49,351 bases of DNA, taken from positions 1-49,351 of the forward strand of contig NZ_FMCI01000150.1 in the NCBI RefSeq assembly GCF_900091845.1. Reading direction: 5' to 3'. Below, piece by piece: positions 7,718-16,895 of the stretch. The notes under the pieces were generated by a model. The model saw only the letters and a list, made by a program, of their open reading frames with translations. It searched no databases and had not been told where the DNA came from. Numbering within the stretch: position 1 is the stretch's first letter; the number at the start of each line of letters is the position of its first letter. The DNA comes from Streptomyces sp. SolWspMP-5a-2. Lineage in GTDB: Bacteria; Actinomycetota; Actinomycetes; Streptomycetales; Streptomycetaceae. A program made the translations under genes and the position numbers.

Positions 7718-9835
7718 GTGATATCCACCGCTATTCGCGTCGCCCGGGTGGGCAGCGCGGCCGAGCTGGCCGCGGCGGCGCTCATGATGCTGGGCTACCC
7801 GGCCCTCATGCTGGCCGCGCTCGTCCCGAGCGTGTACGCCTTCGCGGCCGCGGCCGCCGTGACATACCTGGCGGACCACTATCTGCACCGCAAGGGCAGC
7901 TACCTGGTCAACCGGCTCAGCAAGGTCAGGGCCGGTCTGTCGATCCGCTTCCTGATCCGGCAGCTCCTGCTGATCCTGCTGCTCGCCCGGCTGTCCCTCG
8001 CGGACAACCTGATCTACTACGGCGCCGTCGCCTGCTTCATCGCCTTCTACGGGCTCCAGGCCCCCCAGGGCGCCCTGGTCGCGCTGATCCGCAACCGCCG
8101 CCGGATGCCGGTCGCCACCCGCAACGTCGACCTGAAGTCCCGCATCCGCATCCCGGACGCCCCGCCGCGCGCCCTGCTGAACCGATCCGCCGAGAAGATG
8201 CTCCACCTCGACCTCGCCGCCGTCGCGGGCATCCTGGTCTCCGGGGTCGTCGACTCGTCCGTGCCCGGCTTCGTCGGCATCGCCGTCACGCTCGTCCTCG
8301 GCCTGCTCTACGTCCTCGCCCTGACCCGGTACCTGCGCGGCCGGAAGATACCGCCGAACGCCGAGACCGTCCTGGCCGCCGTCGACGACTGGCTGCGCGA
8401 GTACCGCCCCGAGACGGTCCTGTACTTCTCCGGCTCCAAGGACTCCGCCTACCAGGTCAACATGTGGCTGGAGACGATGGAGCAGCTCGGCTCCCGGCCG
8501 CTGGTCGTCCTGCGCGAGCGGGTCATCCTCGCCAACATGGCCCCGACCACCGTCCCGGTGATCTGCGTCCCCGGCGGCGTCCACCTGATGAACCTTGACC
8601 TGTCGACCGTGCGGGTCGCGCTCTACGCGGCCAACGTCGGCAAGAACATCCACCTGCTGCGCGTGCCCACCATGAAGCACGTCTTCATCGGCCACGGCGA
8701 CAGCGACAAGCTCGCCAGCGTCAACCCGTTCAGCAAGGCCTACGACGAGGTGTGGACCGCGGGCCGGGCCGGACGCGACCGGTACGCCATAGCGGACGTC
8801 GGCGTCCGCGACGACGACATCGTGGAGGTCGGCCGCCCGCAGCTCGCGCCGATCCAGGGCCGCGCGGCCGCCCCCGGCGACCGCGTCCCGACCGTGCTGT
8901 ACGCGCCCACCTGGGAGGGCTGGGACGGCAACCCGGGCAACACCTCGCTGGTGCTGGCCGGTGAGAACATCGTCAGGAAGCTGATCACGGCCGACCCGCC
9001 GGTCCGTGTGCTGTACAAGCCGCACCCCTTCACCGGCACCGTCAGCGCCGAGGCGGGCGCCGCCCACCGCCGGGTGACCGCCCTCGTCGAGAAGGCCGCC
9101 GCCGAGCGCGCCACCGGCACCCGGTTCACCGCCGACGCCGCCGGCCAGGCCCGCGCCAAGGCCGACCTGGCCCGGATCGAGAGCCGCCTCGCGGACCTGT
9201 CCGGCGCGGTCGGCGACAAGCGCGACGAGGCCGAGGCCAGCCGTGACGGCGTCGTCGACCTCGCCCGCCACGCGGAGGTCGCCCGGCTGCGCGCCGAGTG
9301 GAACGACGCCTACTGGCGCTCCTTCGGCAGCTTCGAGCACCGCGTCATCTCGGGCGCCGAACCGCGCCTGTACGACTGCTTCAACGTCGCCGACGCGATG
9401 GTCTCCGACATCTCCAGCGTCGTCTCCGACTTCATCGCCAGCGGCAAGCCGTACGCCGTCACCGACTCGGCGGAGCTGGGCGTCGAGGAGTTCAAGCGGC
9501 AGAACACCGCGGTGCGCGCCGCGGTGATCCTCTCCAACAGCGCCGCCGAGCTGGGGGAGTTCCTGGCCGCGGTGCGCGACCCGGCCGCCGACCCGCTGGC
9601 CGCGGGCCGCACGGAGCTGAAGCAGTACCTGCTCGGGCCCGACGAGCCCACCTCCATCGAGCAGTTCAACACCGCGGTGGCCGACCTCGCGCTGAAGGCC
9701 GAGTCCCGCAACCTGGGCCAGGAGTCGCGGGCCGCCGCGGCCGGGACGCCCGGCGCGGACGAGCTGTCGGACGCCCTGTCGCCCGCGCAGCCGGTGACGG
9801 CGACCGGCGAGACGGACGGCCCCGGCCCCCGCTGA
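7718..9835 (+). CDS. TagF-like polyol-phosphate polymerase with N-terminal membrane segments
   Basis: The 705-residue protein has two halves. Residues about 12-215 hold several hydrophobic stretches (LAAAALMMLGYPALMLAALV, IRQLLLILLLAR, VAGILVSGVVDSSVPGFVGI, LVLGLLYVLAL). Residues about 225-650 are a CDP-glycerol:poly(glycerophosphate) glycerophosphotransferase domain with FIGHGDSDKLAS (catalytic His region), LYAPTWEGWDG, VLYKPHPFTG and MVSDISSVVSDFIASGKPY. TagF/TarL enzymes add polyol phosphates from CDP-polyols to a lipid-linked acceptor at the inner membrane face. Firmicute TagF binds the membrane peripherally, so integral segments are unusual. Start GTG 7718 has GAGCAGG seven bases upstream. 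The preceding gene should provide CDP-ribitol. An internal charged insert of about 60 residues (Ala/Arg-rich) interrupts the domain near residues 450-520. Confidence 0.85.
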   Translation: MISTAIRVARVGSAAELAAAALMMLGYPALMLAALVPSVYAFAAAAAVTYLADHYLHRKGSYLVNRLSKVRAGLSIRFLIRQLLLILLLARLSLADNLIYYGAVACFIAFYGLQAPQGALVALIRNRRRMPVATRNVDLKSRIRIPDAPPRALLNRSAEKMLHLDLAAVAGILVSGVVDSSVPGFVGIAVTLVLGLLYVLALTRYLRGRKIPPNAETVLAAVDDWLREYRPETVLYFSGSKDSAYQVNMWLETMEQLGSRPLVVLRERVILANMAPTTVPVICVPGGVHLMNLDLSTVRVALYAANVGKNIHLLRVPTMKHVFIGHGDSDKLASVNPFSKAYDEVWTAGRAGRDRYAIADVGVRDDDIVEVGRPQLAPIQGRAAAPGDRVPTVLYAPTWEGWDGNPGNTSLVLAGENIVRKLITADPPVRVLYKPHPFTGTVSAEAGAAHRRVTALVEKAAAERATGTRFTADAAGQARAKADLARIESRLADLSGAVGDKRDEAEASRDGVVDLARHAEVARLRAEWNDAYWRSFGSFEHRVISGAEPRLYDCFNVADAMVSDISSVVSDFIASGKPYAVTDSAELGVEEFKRQNTAVRAAVILSNSAAELGEFLAAVRDPAADPLAAGRTELKQYLLGPDEPTSIEQFNTAVADLALKAESRNLGQESRAAAAGTPGADELSDALSPAQPVTATGETDGPGPR

Positions 9836-9856
9836 CCGCCCGCACCCGCGCACCGG

Positions 9857-9900
9857 AAGGGCGCGGTCCCCGAGGACAACTCCTCGGGGACCGCGCCCTT
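9857..9900 (+). terminator. Strong intrinsic terminator after the TagF-like gene
   Basis: A perfect 20-bp stem (9857-9876 with 9881-9900) with a 4-nt loop ends in a short T run (TTTT at 9899-9902). This is the most canonical terminator in the window. The rest of the gap to 10091 is slightly AT-richer and should hold the promoter of the glycosyltransferase gene. Confidence 0.9.
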
Positions 9901-10091
9901 TTGGCGTTCCCTCACCCTCGTTCTTACCCGGGAGCCCTAACGTTCGCGCCTACCGGCGAAAGACCTCGGCCAATCCTGTGACCTGAGTCACGGTTTCCTG
10001 TTAACGAAGCAACCGGCTTCCATGCCCACCCGTCTACCAGGTTGCCGAATCTGACCATTCGGGGGAAATGTTCCATGAACAAGGGGGAAAC

Positions 10092-11312
10092 GTGACCGTC
10101 ACGCAGCCTGATGTGAGCGTCGTCATCGGGGCGTACGAGGCCATGCCCTACCTGGTGGAGTGCCTGGCGTCGGTGGAGGCGCAGACCCTCGACCCGGCGC
10201 GCGTCGAGGTCGTCGCCGTGGACGACGGCTCCACCGACGGCACGGGGGAGTGCCTGGAGCGGTTCGCGGCCCGCGCGCCGTTCCCGGTCACCGTGATCAG
10301 ACAGCCCAACTCCGGTGGCCCCAGCGGCCCGCGCAACACCGGCCTGGCCAAGGCCACCGGGCGGTACGTCTTCTTCCTCGACGCCGACGACCGGCTCGGC
10401 CCCGAGGCGCTGGAGCGGATGGTCGCGATGGGCGACCGCAACGGCACCGACGTGGTTCTCGGCCGCATCGAGGGCATCAACCGCAACCCGCCCAAGTCGA
10501 TGTGGCACCGGACCCTGGAGCGCACCGACGTCCACTCCTCCAACATCAAGTTCACGCTCAGCGCCCAGAAGCTCTTCCGGCACTCCTTCCTGACCCGCCA
10601 CGGCATCCGCTTCGACGAGTCGCTGTGGACCGGCGAGGACGCCCTGTTCACCATGGAGGCGTACCTGCGGGCCGACGGCGTCTCGGTGCTCGCCGACTAC
10701 ACCTGCTACTACCTGGTGGGCCGCGAGGACGGCAAACACGTGACGAAGACGGGGAGTTACACCCTGCGCTTCGACTCCGCGCGGGCCCTGATGGAGCTGA
10801 TCGCCGACCTCGTCCCGGCGGGGGAGCGGCGCGACGCCCTGATGATCCGGCCCTTCCTGATCACCCTGCTCCCGCAGTTCGGCCCCCGCTTCCTCAAGGA
10901 CGGCGAGGAGGTCCGCGCCCGCAAGCTCGAACTGGCGAAGCCGCTGATGGAGCGGTACTGGAGCGCGGGCGTCGCCACCCGGCTCAAGGTCGAGGAGCGG
11001 CTGCGGCTGCACCTGGTGGCCGAGCAGCGCCCCGAACTCCTCGTGGACGTCCTGCGGTTCGGCAAGGAGAAGAAGCAGGCGGCGGCCCTCCTGGAGAAGC
11101 GCGGCACCCGCGTCTACCTGGTCTACCCGCACTTCAGGGACCGGGCTGCGGGCGTCCCCGACACCGTCTACCTGGCCGGGCCGCGCGAGGCCCGGGGCTT
11201 CCACGGCTACCGCGAGAACTCCCCCCGCTCCCTCGCCCGCCGGGTGCTGCGCAAGGTCCGCCGTATCCTCACCTCCCGGGCCACGCCCGGAGGGACGGCC
11301 GCGGCCCTGTGA
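10092..11312 (+). CDS. Family 2 glycosyltransferase
   Basis: The 406-residue protein begins with the GT-A fold of family 2: VSVVIGAYEAMPYLVECL, VVAVDDGSTDGTGE, GGPSGPRNTGLAKATG and the metal-binding FFLDADD. The catalytic acceptor region WTGEDALFTMEAYL follows near residue 180. The C-terminal third is basic and not recognised; it could contact the membrane or polymer. The enzyme probably adds a sugar to the polyol-phosphate polymer or its linkage unit, inferred from the neighbours. GTG 10092 is preferred because AAGGGGGA lies five bases upstream; ATG 10068 has its purine stretch too close. It has its own upstream region after a strong terminator and faces a pyruvyltransferase gene. Confidence 0.85.
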   Translation: MTVTQPDVSVVIGAYEAMPYLVECLASVEAQTLDPARVEVVAVDDGSTDGTGECLERFAARAPFPVTVIRQPNSGGPSGPRNTGLAKATGRYVFFLDADDRLGPEALERMVAMGDRNGTDVVLGRIEGINRNPPKSMWHRTLERTDVHSSNIKFTLSAQKLFRHSFLTRHGIRFDESLWTGEDALFTMEAYLRADGVSVLADYTCYYLVGREDGKHVTKTGSYTLRFDSARALMELIADLVPAGERRDALMIRPFLITLLPQFGPRFLKDGEEVRARKLELAKPLMERYWSAGVATRLKVEERLRLHLVAEQRPELLVDVLRFGKEKKQAAALLEKRGTRVYLVYPHFRDRAAGVPDTVYLAGPREARGFHGYRENSPRSLARRVLRKVRRILTSRATPGGTAAAL

Positions 11313-11316
11313 GGGC

Positions 11317-11341
11317 GCGGCGGGGCGTCAGGCCCCGCCGC
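11317..11341. terminator. Bidirectional hairpin between convergent genes
   Basis: The 10-bp arms 11317-11326 and 11332-11341 pair perfectly around a 5-nt loop, directly between the convergent glycosyltransferase and pyruvyltransferase stop codons. Confidence 0.7.
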
Positions 11342-11356
11342 CGCCACGGGCACGTG

Positions 11357-12784
11357 TCACTGACGGCCGCTCTGGAACGCCCGGCGGATCGGGCGGCCGA
11401 CCACCCGGCGGGCCCTGCGGTACACCGAGACCGGCGGACCCGCCGCGGCCGCCGGGCTCTTCCCGGCCCACGCCTTCGCGCCGCCGCGCTCCAGCTCCCG
11501 CTGCAACCGGGCGTTCTCCAGGGACAGTTCGGAGACCCGGCTCTGGAGCCAGCCGAACCGGGAGGAGAGCGAGGCGATGTCCGTCTCGTTCCAGGGGGCC
11601 ACGCCCGCCGGGAAGCGGAGCGAGCGCAGCCGGGCCTCGAAGGCGGCGCCCGAGTCGCCGTGGCTGAAGGTGTTGGCCAGGCCGTTGCGGTCGAGGAACG
11701 CCGTGAACCGCGCGAAGCGCTCCGCGTGACCGCCCGTCAGACCGCCGAAGTCCGCCTCCTCGTAGAGCGCGGCCGGGTCGAGGTCGCCGGGCAGCTTGTC
11801 GATCCTGCGGTGCGGTATCTCGAAGTACCGGCACAGCTCCAGGGTGCGCGAGTCGCCGCACAGCACGGTGGCCGGGGTGCCCGCGAGCAGCGCGGCGATG
11901 TTGCCGTGGATGCGCGAGCCGTAGGAGAAGTCGAAGGCGCGCAGGTCGTCGATCCAGGTGACCGGGTCGATGTAGACGCGGACCTTGTCCTCGCGGTACA
12001 TCGGGTGGTCGGGGTGGGTGGGCATCGCGGTCACGGCGGCGTTCGGGTGGGACAGGTCCCGCCAGTGCAACTGCCGCGCGTCGCTGAGGTTCTGGCCGAT
12101 GAAGCGCAGCCGCGGGTAGCGGGCGTGGGCCCAGCGGACCACCTGGTCGAGGCCCTGCTTCTCCATCGCGCCGTGCGAGCCGTTGACCGCGATCCGGGAG
12201 TCCGCGGTCAGCGCGGGCCGCCCCTTGGCGACCGCGAGGTCCTTGCCGTGCATGAACAGCGAGGGGCAGCCGATGACGTCGACGTCCTGGAACCCGAGCC
12301 CCCGGAGGTAGCTCTCGGTGAACTCGCCCCGCACGCCGATGGACGCGCTGCGGTCGAGCACCGCGGAGACGAACTCGCGCACCGACGCCTCCATCGGCTT
12401 CAGCCGCGCCGGGTTGTAGTTCAGCCCGGCCTGCGCGCCGACGCCGACCACCACGACCGGGATGCGCAGTCGGGAGATCAGCCGGGTCAGCCGCCTCAGC
12501 TGCGGTTCGAAGGACGGCCGGAAGGCGTTCGCGAGCGGGACGACGAAGGCGTCGTACTCCTCGTTGATGCGTCCCGCCGCGGCCACGTCGGTGCGGATGC
12601 CGTTCGAGACGACCTCGGTGCCCGGGGTCTGGAGGATCTTGTGGGTGGCGTCGCTGAAGATCAGGTTGCCGGAGTTGGTGGCGATCACGTCCTGGTGGAG
12701 TGCCTCCTCCAACGGCACGACGTCGAACGGGCTCTTGCCGGAACGGAGAAGGATGCGCTGCACGCGGGGAACTGTAGATGGCAC
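11357..12784 (-). CDS. Polysaccharide pyruvyltransferase family protein
   Basis: The 475-residue protein fits the PS_pyruv_trans family: VVVVGVGAQAG, SIGVRGEFTESYL, VIGCPSLFMHG, and the C-terminal pair YGSRIHGNIAALLAGTP / LCGDSRTLEL, typical of enzymes that move pyruvate from phosphoenolpyruvate to sugars as a ketal. The last 90 residues contain a likely coiled coil (LSSRFGWLQSRVSELSLENA) and a basic tail, which may anchor it. The gene is convergent with the glycosyltransferase, so it is not in the same transcript but probably modifies the same polymer (inference). The GTG at 12784 lacks a ribosome site; TATTCT ends 7 nt before it, so translation may be leaderless. GTG 12763 is an alternative. 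Confidence 0.8.
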   Translation of the reverse strand: MPSTVPRVQRILLRSGKSPFDVVPLEEALHQDVIATNSGNLIFSDATHKILQTPGTEVVSNGIRTDVAAAGRINEEYDAFVVPLANAFRPSFEPQLRRLTRLISRLRIPVVVVGVGAQAGLNYNPARLKPMEASVREFVSAVLDRSASIGVRGEFTESYLRGLGFQDVDVIGCPSLFMHGKDLAVAKGRPALTADSRIAVNGSHGAMEKQGLDQVVRWAHARYPRLRFIGQNLSDARQLHWRDLSHPNAAVTAMPTHPDHPMYREDKVRVYIDPVTWIDDLRAFDFSYGSRIHGNIAALLAGTPATVLCGDSRTLELCRYFEIPHRRIDKLPGDLDPAALYEEADFGGLTGGHAERFARFTAFLDRNGLANTFSHGDSGAAFEARLRSLRFPAGVAPWNETDIASLSSRFGWLQSRVSELSLENARLQRELERGGAKAWAGKSPAAAAGPPVSVYRRARRVVGRPIRRAFQSGRQ

Positions 12785-12791
12785 GGAGTTC

Positions 12792-12797
12792 AGAATA
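12792..12797 (-). promoter_or_regulatory. -10 box of the pyruvyltransferase gene, probably leaderless
   Basis: On the minus strand TATTCT (12797 to 12792) is followed by 7 nt and the GTG start. It lies in an AT-rich island at about 12785-12850 that stands out against the high GC and also forms the 5' region of proB. Confidence 0.5.
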
Positions 12798-12973
12798 AAT
12801 TTGTTTCGTCTTTAATTTCTATGAGCAACCAACGCAACCTTTCGGTCGTATCCGGACCGTAAGGTTTCCGTCACCCGGCGCGTGTCCGGGGAGTGGACCG
12901 ACGCGCGCGACGCGGCCCCGTTCGCGTAGATTGCCGCACGGCCGTGGGACCGACGCGAGGGGCGGCAGGCAAG

Positions 12974-14098
12974 GTGGCAGGGGCAAGGCAGGCCGTGAAC
13001 GAGGCCCGCAGGATCGTCGTCAAAGTGGGCTCCTCCTCACTGACCACCGCGGCCGGGGGACTGGACGCGGACCGGGTCGACGCGCTCGTCGACGTCCTCG
13101 CCACCGGACGCGGCGCCGACAAGGAGATCGTCCTGGTCTCCTCGGGCGCCATCGCCGCCGGACTCGCCCCGCTCGGGCTGCCCCGCCGACCCCGCGACCT
13201 GGCCCGCCAGCAGGCCGCCGCCTCCGTCGGCCAGGGCCTGCTCGTCGCCCGCTACACCGCCTCCTTCGCCCGCTACGGGGTACGGGTCGGCCAGGTCCTG
13301 CTGACCAGCGACGACATGAGCCGCCGCACCCACCACCGCAACGCCTCCCGCACCCTGGACAAGCTCCTGGCGATGGGCGCCCTGCCGATCGTCAACGAGA
13401 ACGACACCGTCGCCACCGACGAGATCCGCTTCGGCGACAACGACCGCCTCGCCGCCCTCGTCGCCCACCTCGTCCACGCCGACCTGCTGGTCCTCCTCTC
13501 CGACGTGGACGGCGTCTACGACGGCGACCCCGCCCGGCCCGGCACCGCGCGGATCGCCGAGGTCCGCGGCCCCGGGGACCTCGAACACGTGGAGATCGGC
13601 AGCGCGGGCAGGGCGGGCGTCGGCACCGGCGGCATGGTCACCAAGGTCGAGGCGGCCAGGATCGCCGCCGCGGCCGGCATCCCGGTCGTGCTGACCAGCG
13701 CCGTCCACGCGGCCGACGCGCTCACCGGCCGCGACACCGGCACCTACTTCCACCCCGCGGACAAGCGCTCCGCCGACCGGCTGCTCTGGCTCCAGCACGC
13801 CTCCACCCCGCAGGGCTCCCTCACCCTGGACGACGGCGCCGTCCTCGCCGTCGTCGAGCGCCGCTCCTCGCTGCTGCCCGCCGGGATCGCCGGGGTCGAG
13901 GGCGACTTCGCCGCCGGGGACCCGGTGGAGCTGCGGGACACCGAGGGGCGCGCGGTCGCCCGCGGGCTGGTCAACTTCGACGCGAAGGAGATCCCCCGGC
14001 TGATCGGCCGCTCGACCCGGGAACTGGCGCGCGAACTGGGCCCCGCCTACGAGCGCGAGGTGGTCCACCGGGACGACCTCGCCGTCCTGCGCCCCTGA
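12974..14098 (+). CDS. proB: Glutamate 5-kinase
   Basis: The 374-residue enzyme phosphorylates glutamate, the first step of proline synthesis. The amino-acid kinase domain shows VVKVGSSSLT, LVSSGAIAAG, NENDTVATDEIRFGDND and GTGGMVTKVEAARIA. A PUA domain fills about the last 90 residues (GDPVELRD, RGLVNFDAKEI), as in full-length ProB. Start GTG 12974 gives MAGARQAVNEARRIVV; GTG 12995 is a shorter alternative and also has a purine-rich site. A possible -10 TAGATT lies at 12927-12932. proA follows after one small gene on the same strand. Proline inhibition is known for the family. Confidence 0.95.
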   Translation: MAGARQAVNEARRIVVKVGSSSLTTAAGGLDADRVDALVDVLATGRGADKEIVLVSSGAIAAGLAPLGLPRRPRDLARQQAAASVGQGLLVARYTASFARYGVRVGQVLLTSDDMSRRTHHRNASRTLDKLLAMGALPIVNENDTVATDEIRFGDNDRLAALVAHLVHADLLVLLSDVDGVYDGDPARPGTARIAEVRGPGDLEHVEIGSAGRAGVGTGGMVTKVEAARIAAAAGIPVVLTSAVHAADALTGRDTGTYFHPADKRSADRLLWLQHASTPQGSLTLDDGAVLAVVERRSSLLPAGIAGVEGDFAAGDPVELRDTEGRAVARGLVNFDAKEIPRLIGRSTRELARELGPAYEREVVHRDDLAVLRP

Positions 14099-14261
14099 CG
14101 GCCCGGGGGCCGGGCCGAAAACGGGGGGAACGCCCCGCAAAACGGGCCGCTGTGAGGTGGACGTTCCGCAAAACCACCCCACGAGCCCGTGCGGCCTGCT
14201 CAACTTTGTCTCAGGGACAGGAAAGGTCCGCCGTGCGGACCACCGCGAGAAGGAGGCCGTC

Positions 14262-14726
14262 GTGAGACGAGTGCGCCCAGGGGCGGTGTCCCGCAGCGGC
14301 GCCGAAGGCGCCTCCCGGGCGGCCGGCGAGGAGCGCGCCCTGACCAGCGTCGCGGCCGGTGACCGGTACGAGGAGCCGGAGGAACTGCCCCGGCTCTGGC
14401 ACGTCACCCTCAGCGTCTCCGGCCGGGAGGCCCCGCTGAAGGAGGTCAGGCGCGGTCTCGAACAGCTCGCCCACGACCACCCCTTCCTGCTGACCAGCCG
14501 CTACGCCAACGACCACGCGGAGATCCGCTACTGGGAGGAGGCCCGCGACCTGCACGACGCCGCCGCGGTCGCGCTGCGCCTGTGGGGCGAGCACCGCCAG
14601 ACGTCCCGGCTGCCGCCCTGGGAGATCGTCGGCCTCGAGGTCATCGACCGCGAGACCTACCACCAGCGGATCGCCGAGGGATACGGCCCGCCGCCCGCCA
14701 GTTCGGTCGGCGTCCACCCCTTCTGA
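14262..14726 (+). CDS. Conserved actinobacterial protein of unknown function between proB and proA
   Basis: The 154-residue protein has a basic, disordered first 40 residues and then a compact alpha/beta-looking domain: [31 protein letters not shown]... to [15 protein letters not shown] conserved-looking Trp/His/Glu content ([23 protein letters not shown]) follows. No catalytic motif is recognised. The GTG at 14262 has a perfect AGGAGG five bases upstream, which fixes the start. It lies between the two proline genes on the same strand, but proA has its own -10 box, so a role in proline synthesis is not implied. It has no membrane segment. Confidence 0.75.
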   Translation: MRRVRPGAVSRSGAEGASRAAGEERALTSVAAGDRYEEPEELPRLWHVTLSVSGREAPLKEVRRGLEQLAHDHPFLLTSRYANDHAEIRYWEEARDLHDAAAVALRLWGEHRQTSRLPPWEIVGLEVIDRETYHQRIAEGYGPPPASSVGVHPF

Positions 14727-14776
14727 CACCCGTCTCGGGGTGTGGGACGTGCGGGGGACGCATCCGCCCGGAGCAC

Positions 14777-14782
14777 TACCCT
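14777..14782 (+). promoter_or_regulatory. -10 box of proA, leaderless
   Basis: TACCCT is followed by exactly 6 nt and the ATG of proA, and no ribosome site is present. This fits a leaderless mRNA, which is common in Streptomyces. Confidence 0.6.
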
Positions 14783-14788
14783 TCGGAC

Positions 14789-16075
14789 ATGACCACGCTC
14801 TCGCCGTACGACTCCATGACCCCGGTCACCCGGGCCGCCTACCGCGCCAGGGCCGCCGCCGCCGACCTCGCCCCGCTGCCCCGCGCGGCCAAGGACGACG
14901 CGCTGCTGGCCGTCGCGGACGCCCTGGAGGTCAGGACCGGCGAGATCGTCGAGGCCAACGCGCGGGACGTCGCCGCGGCGCGGGCCGCGGGGACCAGCGA
15001 CTCCGTCGTCGACCGGCTCACCCTCACCCCGGAGCGGGTCAGGGCCATCGCCTCCGACGTCCGCGACGTCGTCGCCCTGCCCGACCCGGTCGGCGAGGTC
15101 GTCCGCGGCTCCACCCTCCCCAACGGCATCGACCTGCGCCAGGTCCGCGTCCCGCTCGGCGTCGTCGGCATCATCTACGAGGCCCGCCCCAACGTCACCG
15201 TGGACGCCGCCGCGCTCTGCCTGAAGTCGGGCAACGCGGTCCTGCTGCGCGGCTCCGCCTCCGCCTACGCCTCCAACACCGCCCTCGTCCGGGTGATCCG
15301 GGACGCCGTCGGCGGGGCCGGGCTGCCCGCCGACGCCGTCCAGCTCGTGCCGGGGGAGAGCCGCGAGAGCGTCCGCGAGCTGATGCGCGCCCGCGGCCTC
15401 GTCGACGTCCTCATCCCGCGCGGCGGCGCCGACCTCATCAGGACCGTGGTCGCCGAGTCCACCGTCCCCGTCATCGAGACCGGCACCGGCAACTGCCACG
15501 TCTACGTCGACGCGGACGCCGACCTCGACATGGCCGTCGAGATCCTCGTCAACTCCAAGGCCCACCGGGTCAGCGTCTGCAACGCCGCCGAGACCCTCCT
15601 GGTCCACCAGGACATCGCCGCCGCGTTCCTGCCGCGCGCGCTCGACGCGCTCGCCGACGCCGGGGTGACGGTGCACGCCGACGAGCGGGTCGCCGCCCTC
15701 GCCGAGGGCTCCAGGGCCACCGTCGTCGAGGCGACCCCGGAGGACTGGGAGACCGAGTACCTCTCGCACGACATCGCCGCCGCCGTCGTCGACTCCCTCG
15801 ACAAGGCCGTCGAGCACATCCGGCTGTGGACCTCCGGGCACACCGAGGCGATCGTCACCACCTCGCAGCAGGCCGCCCGCCGCTTCACCCAGCTCGTCGA
15901 CTCCACCACCGTCGCGGTCAACGCCTCCACCCGCTTCACCGACGGCGGCCAGTTCGGCTTCGGCGCGGAGATCGGCATCTCCACCCAGAAGCTGCACGCC
16001 CGCGGCCCGATGGGCCTGCCCGAGCTGACCAGCACCAAGTACATCGTCACCGGTGACGGGCACATCCGGCACTGA
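14789..16075 (+). CDS. proA: Gamma-glutamyl phosphate reductase
   Basis: The 428-residue enzyme reduces gamma-glutamyl phosphate to glutamate semialdehyde with NADPH, the second step of proline synthesis. The aldehyde-dehydrogenase fold shows [40 protein letters not shown] and the catalytic cysteine in [13 protein letters not shown]. The C-terminal [19 protein letters not shown] segment is typical of ProA. Length is normal for the family. The ATG at 14789 lies 6 nt after a TACCCT box and has no Shine-Dalgarno sequence. Between proA and the next gene (16076-16214) is a very GC-rich stretch without a gene. Confidence 0.97.
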   Translation: MTTLSPYDSMTPVTRAAYRARAAAADLAPLPRAAKDDALLAVADALEVRTGEIVEANARDVAAARAAGTSDSVVDRLTLTPERVRAIASDVRDVVALPDPVGEVVRGSTLPNGIDLRQVRVPLGVVGIIYEARPNVTVDAAALCLKSGNAVLLRGSASAYASNTALVRVIRDAVGGAGLPADAVQLVPGESRESVRELMRARGLVDVLIPRGGADLIRTVVAESTVPVIETGTGNCHVYVDADADLDMAVEILVNSKAHRVSVCNAAETLLVHQDIAAAFLPRALDALADAGVTVHADERVAALAEGSRATVVEATPEDWETEYLSHDIAAAVVDSLDKAVEHIRLWTSGHTEAIVTTSQQAARRFTQLVDSTTVAVNASTRFTDGGQFGFGAEIGISTQKLHARGPMGLPELTSTKYIVTGDGHIRH

Positions 16076-16202
16076 CCGGGGCGGGACCCGCGTCCGGCAC
16101 GCGCGCCGGCGGGCGCGGGGGCGGCGGGCGCGGCCCGGGTGAGAGTCGTCTCAGCCCGCGGTCGAATTTCCTTACCGCCTGCCCAAATTGACCCCCCAGG
16201 TC

Positions 16203-16208
16203 TACTCT
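16203..16208 (+). promoter_or_regulatory. -10 box, leaderless start of first tandem membrane gene
   Basis: TACTCT is followed by 6 nt (GGAACC) and GTG 16215. The same hexamer and spacing precede the next gene at 16884, and both regions also carry a GGTGAGA element further upstream. Confidence 0.6.
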
Positions 16209-16214
16209 GGAACC

Positions 16215-16817
16215 GTGCCGGAGGACGTGGGGGGCACGCCGTTCCCTGACGGCTGGGACCCCGACGACGACCACGACCGCGGGGTGTCGGACGAAGAGTT
16301 CGCCTCCGTGGTCTTCGACGAGGCCTTCGTCCGGGCGGCCGTCGTGCACGAGCCGACCGCCGTCGAACGCCTCCTCGCCGCCGCCCGTGCCCGCGCCGAG
16401 GCGTCCGAGGCCGAAGCCCGCCGCGCCGCCCGCGGCCGGGGCGAGCCCCACCAGGACGGCGCCCGCGGACCCGGCCCGGGACACTCCCGATTCCGCCATG
16501 ATCACGACCCCGACGACCCGGACGACTTCGACGCCGACGACGACCACGACGAACTCGGAGGCCGCTACGGCGCCGCCGGGATCTTCGGCAAGAAGGTCCG
16601 CTGGCACCGCCCCGTCGCCTGGCTGCTCGCGCTCGTGATGGGGATCGGCATGGTCGCGCTGGCCTTCGCCGCCGTCTACCGGGGCGGCGCCCCCGGCAGC
16701 CAGGACCAGATCCCCGCGCCCGCCTCGACCGGCCTCGAACAGGGCGGCGCGCTGGTGCCGTCCGCCTCCGCCGACCACTCCGGGCCCGCCGTGGCGGTGA
16801 TCCCGCGCGACCCCTGA
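16215..16817 (+). CDS. Single-pass membrane protein with SVVFDEAFVRAA motif
   Basis: The 200-residue protein has an acidic N-terminus, the motif SVVFDEAFVRAA at residues 31-42, an Ala/Arg/Glu-rich helix (about 48-78), a His/Asp-rich low-complexity stretch (about 90-113) and one membrane segment at 133-155 (RPVAWLLALVMGIGMVALAF). About 45 residues follow outside. The long N-terminal part should be cytoplasmic. The function is not known from sequence; the next gene encodes a second protein with nearly the same motif. From memory, the S. coelicolor counterpart here (SCO2584) was linked to the sporulation wall-synthesis complex, but I could not check this. Start GTG 16215 is set by the -10 box six bases upstream. 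The His/Asp stretch could bind metal (speculative). Confidence 0.75.
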   Translation: MPEDVGGTPFPDGWDPDDDHDRGVSDEEFASVVFDEAFVRAAVVHEPTAVERLLAAARARAEASEAEARRAARGRGEPHQDGARGPGPGHSRFRHDHDPDDPDDFDADDDHDELGGRYGAAGIFGKKVRWHRPVAWLLALVMGIGMVALAFAAVYRGGAPGSQDQIPAPASTGLEQGGALVPSASADHSGPAVAVIPRDP

Positions 16818-16883
16818 CGGTCCTGGTGAGAACCTGTCAGAAGTTGTCCGGTGGCCGCGCGTTTACCCGAGGGCCGCGAGACC

Positions 16884-16889
16884 TACTCT
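16884..16889 (+). promoter_or_regulatory. -10 box, leaderless start of second tandem membrane gene
   Basis: TACTCT is followed by 6 nt (GAAGAT) and ATG 16896, duplicating the layout at 16203. There is no Shine-Dalgarno sequence. Confidence 0.6.
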
Positions 16890-16895
16890 GAAGAT

